Below are positions 61,275 through 64,000 of a stretch of 64,000 nucleotides of DNA, in pieces. The stretch is from Gammaproteobacteria bacterium. Its GTDB lineage: Bacteria; Pseudomonadota; Gammaproteobacteria; JACKNK01. A program made the position numbers and the translations under genes. Location of the stretch: contig JACKNK010000005.1 of assembly GCA_024234955.1 (NCBI GenBank), positions 1-64,000 of the forward strand. Direction: 5' to 3'. The notes under the pieces were generated by a model that had not been told where the DNA came from, ran no database searches, and worked only from the letters and a program-made list of their open reading frames with translations. Numbering within the stretch: position 1 is the first letter of the stretch; every line of letters begins with the position of its first letter.

Positions 61275-62459
61275 TCAATTCGTCCGGGGGAGTTTCATCG
61301 ACAAGGTTCCGGCCAACGCGATGAACAGGGTTGAGTAGAGAAGGCAGCCAGCCAAACCGTGGTTCTGGTAAACCCACCCGGATAACACCGTGCCGGCGAG
61401 GCGACCACCGGCGTTGGCCATGTAGTAGAAGCCGACATTCATGGAGACCTTTTCGCGGTCCGACCAGGCGACGATCAGGTAGGAATGGACGGCGGAGTTG
61501 AGCGCGAACACGATGCCGAACAGGGCCAGACCGACGATCAACACCCAGGTCGGCTCGATTCCTCGGTGCAGGGCGAGGGCGATCAGCGCCGGTACGGCGG
61601 CGAGGACGAATGCCAGGGTGGTGGCGCTGCTGCCGTCCGGTTCGGCGCGGCGGATGAGTTTCGGCGCACTGGCCTGGATTACGCCATAACCGATGATCCA
61701 CAGCGCGAGGAAGCCGCCGACCTCCATATAGGCCCAACCGAGCGCTTCGCTGAGAAACACCGGCAGACCGACGACGAACCAAACATCGCGGGCACCGAAC
61801 AGGAAGAAGCGGGCGGCGGAGAGCCAATTGACCGCAGGCGTTTTCGCGAAGATCTGGGTGAATTTGGGTTTGGCTGCAGTCTTCCCGAGATCGCCTGGCA
61901 GCAGGACCCAGGTGACGATCAATACCACGGCGAGCAACGCAGCCATGCCGATGACCGCGCCATCGAATCCCAGACCGGCCAGCAGGGCCGCGCCAATGAA
62001 GAAACCGGCGCCTTTCAGGCTGTTCTTGGAGCCGGTCAGCACCGCGACCCATCGAAACAGCCTGGCGTCGGAATTCTCCGCAACCATGAGCTTGACGCTG
62101 GCCTTGGCGGACATCTTGTTGAGGTCCTTGGCGATGCCAGACAGGGCTTGCGCGGCCATGACGTATGGCACGGTCAGCGAGGCGGCATCGACACCCAACA
62201 TGCCAAGCGCGACGACCTGCATGGCCATACCGATGTGCATGGTGGCGTTCAACCCGATCCGCGCCCCCAACCATCCGCCGATCAGATTCGTGACCACGCC
62301 GAAGAACTCGTAGAACAGGAACAACATGGCGATTTCCAGCGGCTGGTATCCCAGTTGATGGAAATACAGCACCACCAGCATGCGGATCGCGCCATCGGTG
62401 AGGGTGAACGCCCAGTAGCCGAGAGTGATGGTGAGGTAGTGGCGGAGACCGGTGTTCAT
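61275..62459 (-). CDS. arsJ: ArsJ organoarsenical efflux MFS transporter
   Basis: A 394-residue MFS transporter with about 12 hydrophobic segments, starting MNTGLRHYLTITLGYWAFTLTDGAIRMLVVLYF, the diagnostic ArsJ N-terminus, then FEFFGVVTNLIGGWLG-type loop and CLLYSTLFIALAGTLS at the end. It exports 1-arseno-3-phosphoglycerate made by the adjacent GAPDH. The start ATG 62459 is preferred; an upstream GTG lies within a REP palindrome. Confidence 0.93.
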   Translation of the reverse strand: MNTGLRHYLTITLGYWAFTLTDGAIRMLVVLYFHQLGYQPLEIAMLFLFYEFFGVVTNLIGGWLGARIGLNATMHIGMAMQVVALGMLGVDAASLTVPYVMAAQALSGIAKDLNKMSAKASVKLMVAENSDARLFRWVAVLTGSKNSLKGAGFFIGAALLAGLGFDGAVIGMAALLAVVLIVTWVLLPGDLGKTAAKPKFTQIFAKTPAVNWLSAARFFLFGARDVWFVVGLPVFLSEALGWAYMEVGGFLALWIIGYGVIQASAPKLIRRAEPDGSSATTLAFVLAAVPALIALALHRGIEPTWVLIVGLALFGIVFALNSAVHSYLIVAWSDREKVSMNVGFYYMANAGGRLAGTVLSGWVYQNHGLAGCLLYSTLFIALAGTLSMKLPRTN

Positions 62460-62480
62460 CTTGGCTCGATCAAGTGAGGT

Positions 62481-62552
62481 TGTAGGAGCGGCTTCAGCCA
62501 CGATGGGCGGCAGCTTCGTTCCTGGGCTGATCGCGGCTGAAGCCGCTCCTAC
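62481..62552. repeat. REP-like palindrome, family A
   Basis: Inverted pair of GTAGGAGCGGCTTCAGCC-type arms in the gapdh-arsJ gap, 21 bp before the arsJ start. It is the fourth copy of the family in the window. Confidence 0.85.
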
Positions 62553-62558
62553 GGGGTA

Positions 62559-63566
62559 CTACATTTTCGCGGCCATCATCTGGGCGATGTCCATCATACG
62601 GTTTACATAACCCCATTCGTTGTCGTACCAAGCGAGCACCTTGAGCTGGGTGCCGTCGATGACCATGGTCGAGGCGGCATCAATGATTGAGGAACGCGCA
62701 TCGTTGACGTAATCGACGGAGACCAATGGGCGCTCTTCGTAACCGAGGATGCCTTTCAGTTCTCCTTCTGCCGCGTCCTTGAACAGCGCATTGATTTCGG
62801 CCTCAGTCACCGGACGCGGGAGTTCGGCGACGATGTCGGTCAGAGAGGCGTTGGTGAGTGGCACGCGCACGGCGACGCCATTCAGCTTGCCGGTCAGTTC
62901 CGGAAATATCTGGGTGATCGCCTTGGCCGAACCGGTCGATGTCGGAATCAAGGAGCTGCCGCAGGCGCGTGCCCGACGCAGGTCCTTGTGGCCTTTATCG
63001 ACGATGGTCTGCGTGTTGGTGATGTTGTGGATGGTGGTCATGGTCGCGTGCGTGATACCGACCTTCTCGTTCAAGACCTTGATGACCGGAGCGAGACAGT
63101 TGGTGGTGCAGGACGCCGCCGTGACGATGTGGTGTTGCGCCGGGTCGTACAAGGCGTGGTTCACGCCGTAGACCAGATTCAAGGCGGGTACCGGGACCGG
63201 CGCGGACACCAGTACTTTCTTCACGCCACCGTCGAAATACGGCGCCAACGCGGCTTCAGTCTTGAATTTGCCGGTGCAGTCGATAACCAGGTCGATACCC
63301 AGGCCAGCCCAGTCGATGTCGGCAGGATCGGCCTGCGCACTGAAGCCAACGCGCTGGCCGTCGATGACGATCGCGTCGTTCTCGGCGCGGGTTTCGCGGT
63401 CCCAGCGCCCGTGCACCGAATCAAAGGCCAGCAGGTGGGCATGACAGGCCGCATCGCCCTTGATCTCGTTGATGTGAACGATCTCATAACCGGCCCGACC
63501 CCAACCGGCGCGCACCCCGAGCTTGCCCATGCGCCCCAGGCCGTTGAAGGCGATGCGAACAGTCAT
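62559..63566 (-). CDS. ArsJ-associated glyceraldehyde-3-phosphate dehydrogenase
   Basis: A 335-residue GAPDH that differs from the central gap gene: MTVRIAFNGLGRMGKLGVRA at the N-terminus and the catalytic cysteine in TAASCTTNC. It uses arsenate in place of phosphate to form 1-arseno-3-phosphoglycerate, which ArsJ exports. A GGAGAC precedes the ATG at 63566. It lies between arsR and arsJ and is probably co-transcribed with both. Confidence 0.93.
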   Translation of the reverse strand: MTVRIAFNGLGRMGKLGVRAGWGRAGYEIVHINEIKGDAACHAHLLAFDSVHGRWDRETRAENDAIVIDGQRVGFSAQADPADIDWAGLGIDLVIDCTGKFKTEAALAPYFDGGVKKVLVSAPVPVPALNLVYGVNHALYDPAQHHIVTAASCTTNCLAPVIKVLNEKVGITHATMTTIHNITNTQTIVDKGHKDLRRARACGSSLIPTSTGSAKAITQIFPELTGKLNGVAVRVPLTNASLTDIVAELPRPVTEAEINALFKDAAEGELKGILGYEERPLVSVDYVNDARSSIIDAASTMVIDGTQLKVLAWYDNEWGYVNRMMDIAQMMAAKM

Positions 63567-63600
63567 TTTTCGTCTCCTGATATTTGTTTGATCGAATATG

Positions 63601-63951
63601 TCAGCGGCAGCCCGTTGCACCGCATGCGGTTTTAAGACGCGCCAGATCATCGCGATATGGCGCTTGCGATTCGGCACCATCGGCAAAGCCCCGCAACACC
63701 TCGACCGCCCAAAGCGGAAGCGCCGGATTGAGGCGGTAATACACCCATTGACCGGATCGCTGCGCGCGCAGGATCTGCGCATCCCGCAGCGCTTTCAGGT
63801 GACGCGACATCTTGGGCTGAACCAGGTCCAGCGCAGCGGTCAGTTCACAGACGCAAAGTTCCCGACGAGCGCGGTGGAGCAACACCAGTACCCGTAGCCG
63901 GGTGGTGTCAGCAAGCGCAAAAGCGAGATCGGAAGGCAACAGGACAGACAT
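63601..63951 (-). CDS. arsR: ArsR-family metalloregulator
   Basis: A 116-residue winged-helix repressor. The conserved ELCVCEL segment and the helix-turn-helix LDLVQPKMSRHLKALRDAQIL are clear, and the C-terminal CGATGCR supplies further cysteines. ArsR proteins release DNA on binding arsenite. It heads the arsR-gapdh-arsJ operon (34 bp before the gapdh start). ATG 63951 is preferred over 63969. Confidence 0.92.
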   Translation of the reverse strand: MSVLLPSDLAFALADTTRLRVLVLLHRARRELCVCELTAALDLVQPKMSRHLKALRDAQILRAQRSGQWVYYRLNPALPLWAVEVLRGFADGAESQAPYRDDLARLKTACGATGCR

Positions 63952-63966
63952 GGGCCAAGCTTGGCA

Positions 63967-63995
63967 CATATATATGACAATTCGTATATACCGAA
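63967..63995 (-). promoter_or_regulatory. Candidate ArsR operator/promoter
   Basis: AT-rich, partly palindromic stretch (ATATATATGACAATTCGTAT) just upstream of arsR. It is the expected place of the self-regulated promoter, but the window ends here, so the -35 region may be cut. Confidence 0.45.
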
Positions 63996-64000
63996 CACAT

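Noticed and set aside
62460..62501. Upstream GTG start for arsJ (MAEAAP...)
   Set aside because: The extra residues are translated from a REP palindrome; ATG 62459 matches the ArsJ family start.

Overview
The window is about 62% GC and looks like a gammaproteobacterial chromosome. The organism is probably a sulfur- or iron-oxidising chemolithoautotroph or a relative. The reasons are a Calvin-cycle/glycolysis block (tkt-gap-pgk-pyk-fba with a cbbA-type class II aldolase), a ubiquinone pathway pair (ubiC-ubiA), typical proteobacterial neighbours (hslVU, rdgC, phoBRU, miaA-mutL, pyrG-kdsA-eno-ftsB-ispD) and dense REP-like intergenic palindromes. The species cannot be fixed from sequence alone.

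Layout: 0.2-3.1 kb purC, a stand-alone PDC/Cache-like sensor and two small minus-strand genes. 3.2-10.4 kb minus-strand carbon block tkt>gap>pgk>pyk>fba, with hairpin terminators after gap, pgk and fba. 10.7-15.1 kb comF>ubiC>ubiA on minus and, divergently, bioB>bioF on plus. 15.1-16.2 kb a 160-bp MITE-like palindrome, a lipoprotein gene and a long REP palindrome. 16.3-22.75 kb an integron-like gene-cassette array (a cluster of attC-like sites with no integrase in the window). It carries an IS91-family transposase, a hypothetical gene, a lipoprotein alpha/beta hydrolase, a small reversed gene, a group IIC intron sitting inside one attC, and ParDE-like and YefM/YoeB-like toxin-antitoxin cassettes. 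Just past it is a gene-free stretch with two interlocked perfect inverted repeats (pseudoknot topology).

23.1-26.7 kb a secreted low-complexity protein and phoB>phoR>phoU with a three-repeat Pho box. 27-30 kb hslV-hslU and rdgC with REP palindromes. 30-39.6 kb an RND efflux pair, a CinA/MoaB-like protein, a hybrid histidine kinase, a TlpA-like thioredoxin and a membrane-anchored FMN glutamate-synthase-like protein. 39.8-47 kb purD, several small conserved genes, a second MITE copy, a secreted ATP-dependent DNA ligase and a response regulator fused to a metallo-beta-lactamase-fold hydrolase. 47-52.3 kb trkH>mutL>miaA and an Hsp20 gene with a textbook sigma32 promoter. 52.4-59.4 kb pyrG>kdsA>eno>ftsB>ispD>DNA glycosylase, a STAS-like protein, dcd and a DUF3144 gene.

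59.5-61.1 kb is a second, shorter attC-bounded patch on the opposite strand, with a PIN-domain gene, an RHH/ParE toxin-antitoxin pair and a possible small gene. The window ends with arsR>gapdh>arsJ, the arsenate-detoxification operon in which a dedicated GAPDH makes 1-arseno-3-phosphoglycerate and ArsJ exports it. The core genes are housekeeping and autotrophic metabolism. The two cassette patches, the MITEs, the IS91 gene and the intron are the mobile layer.
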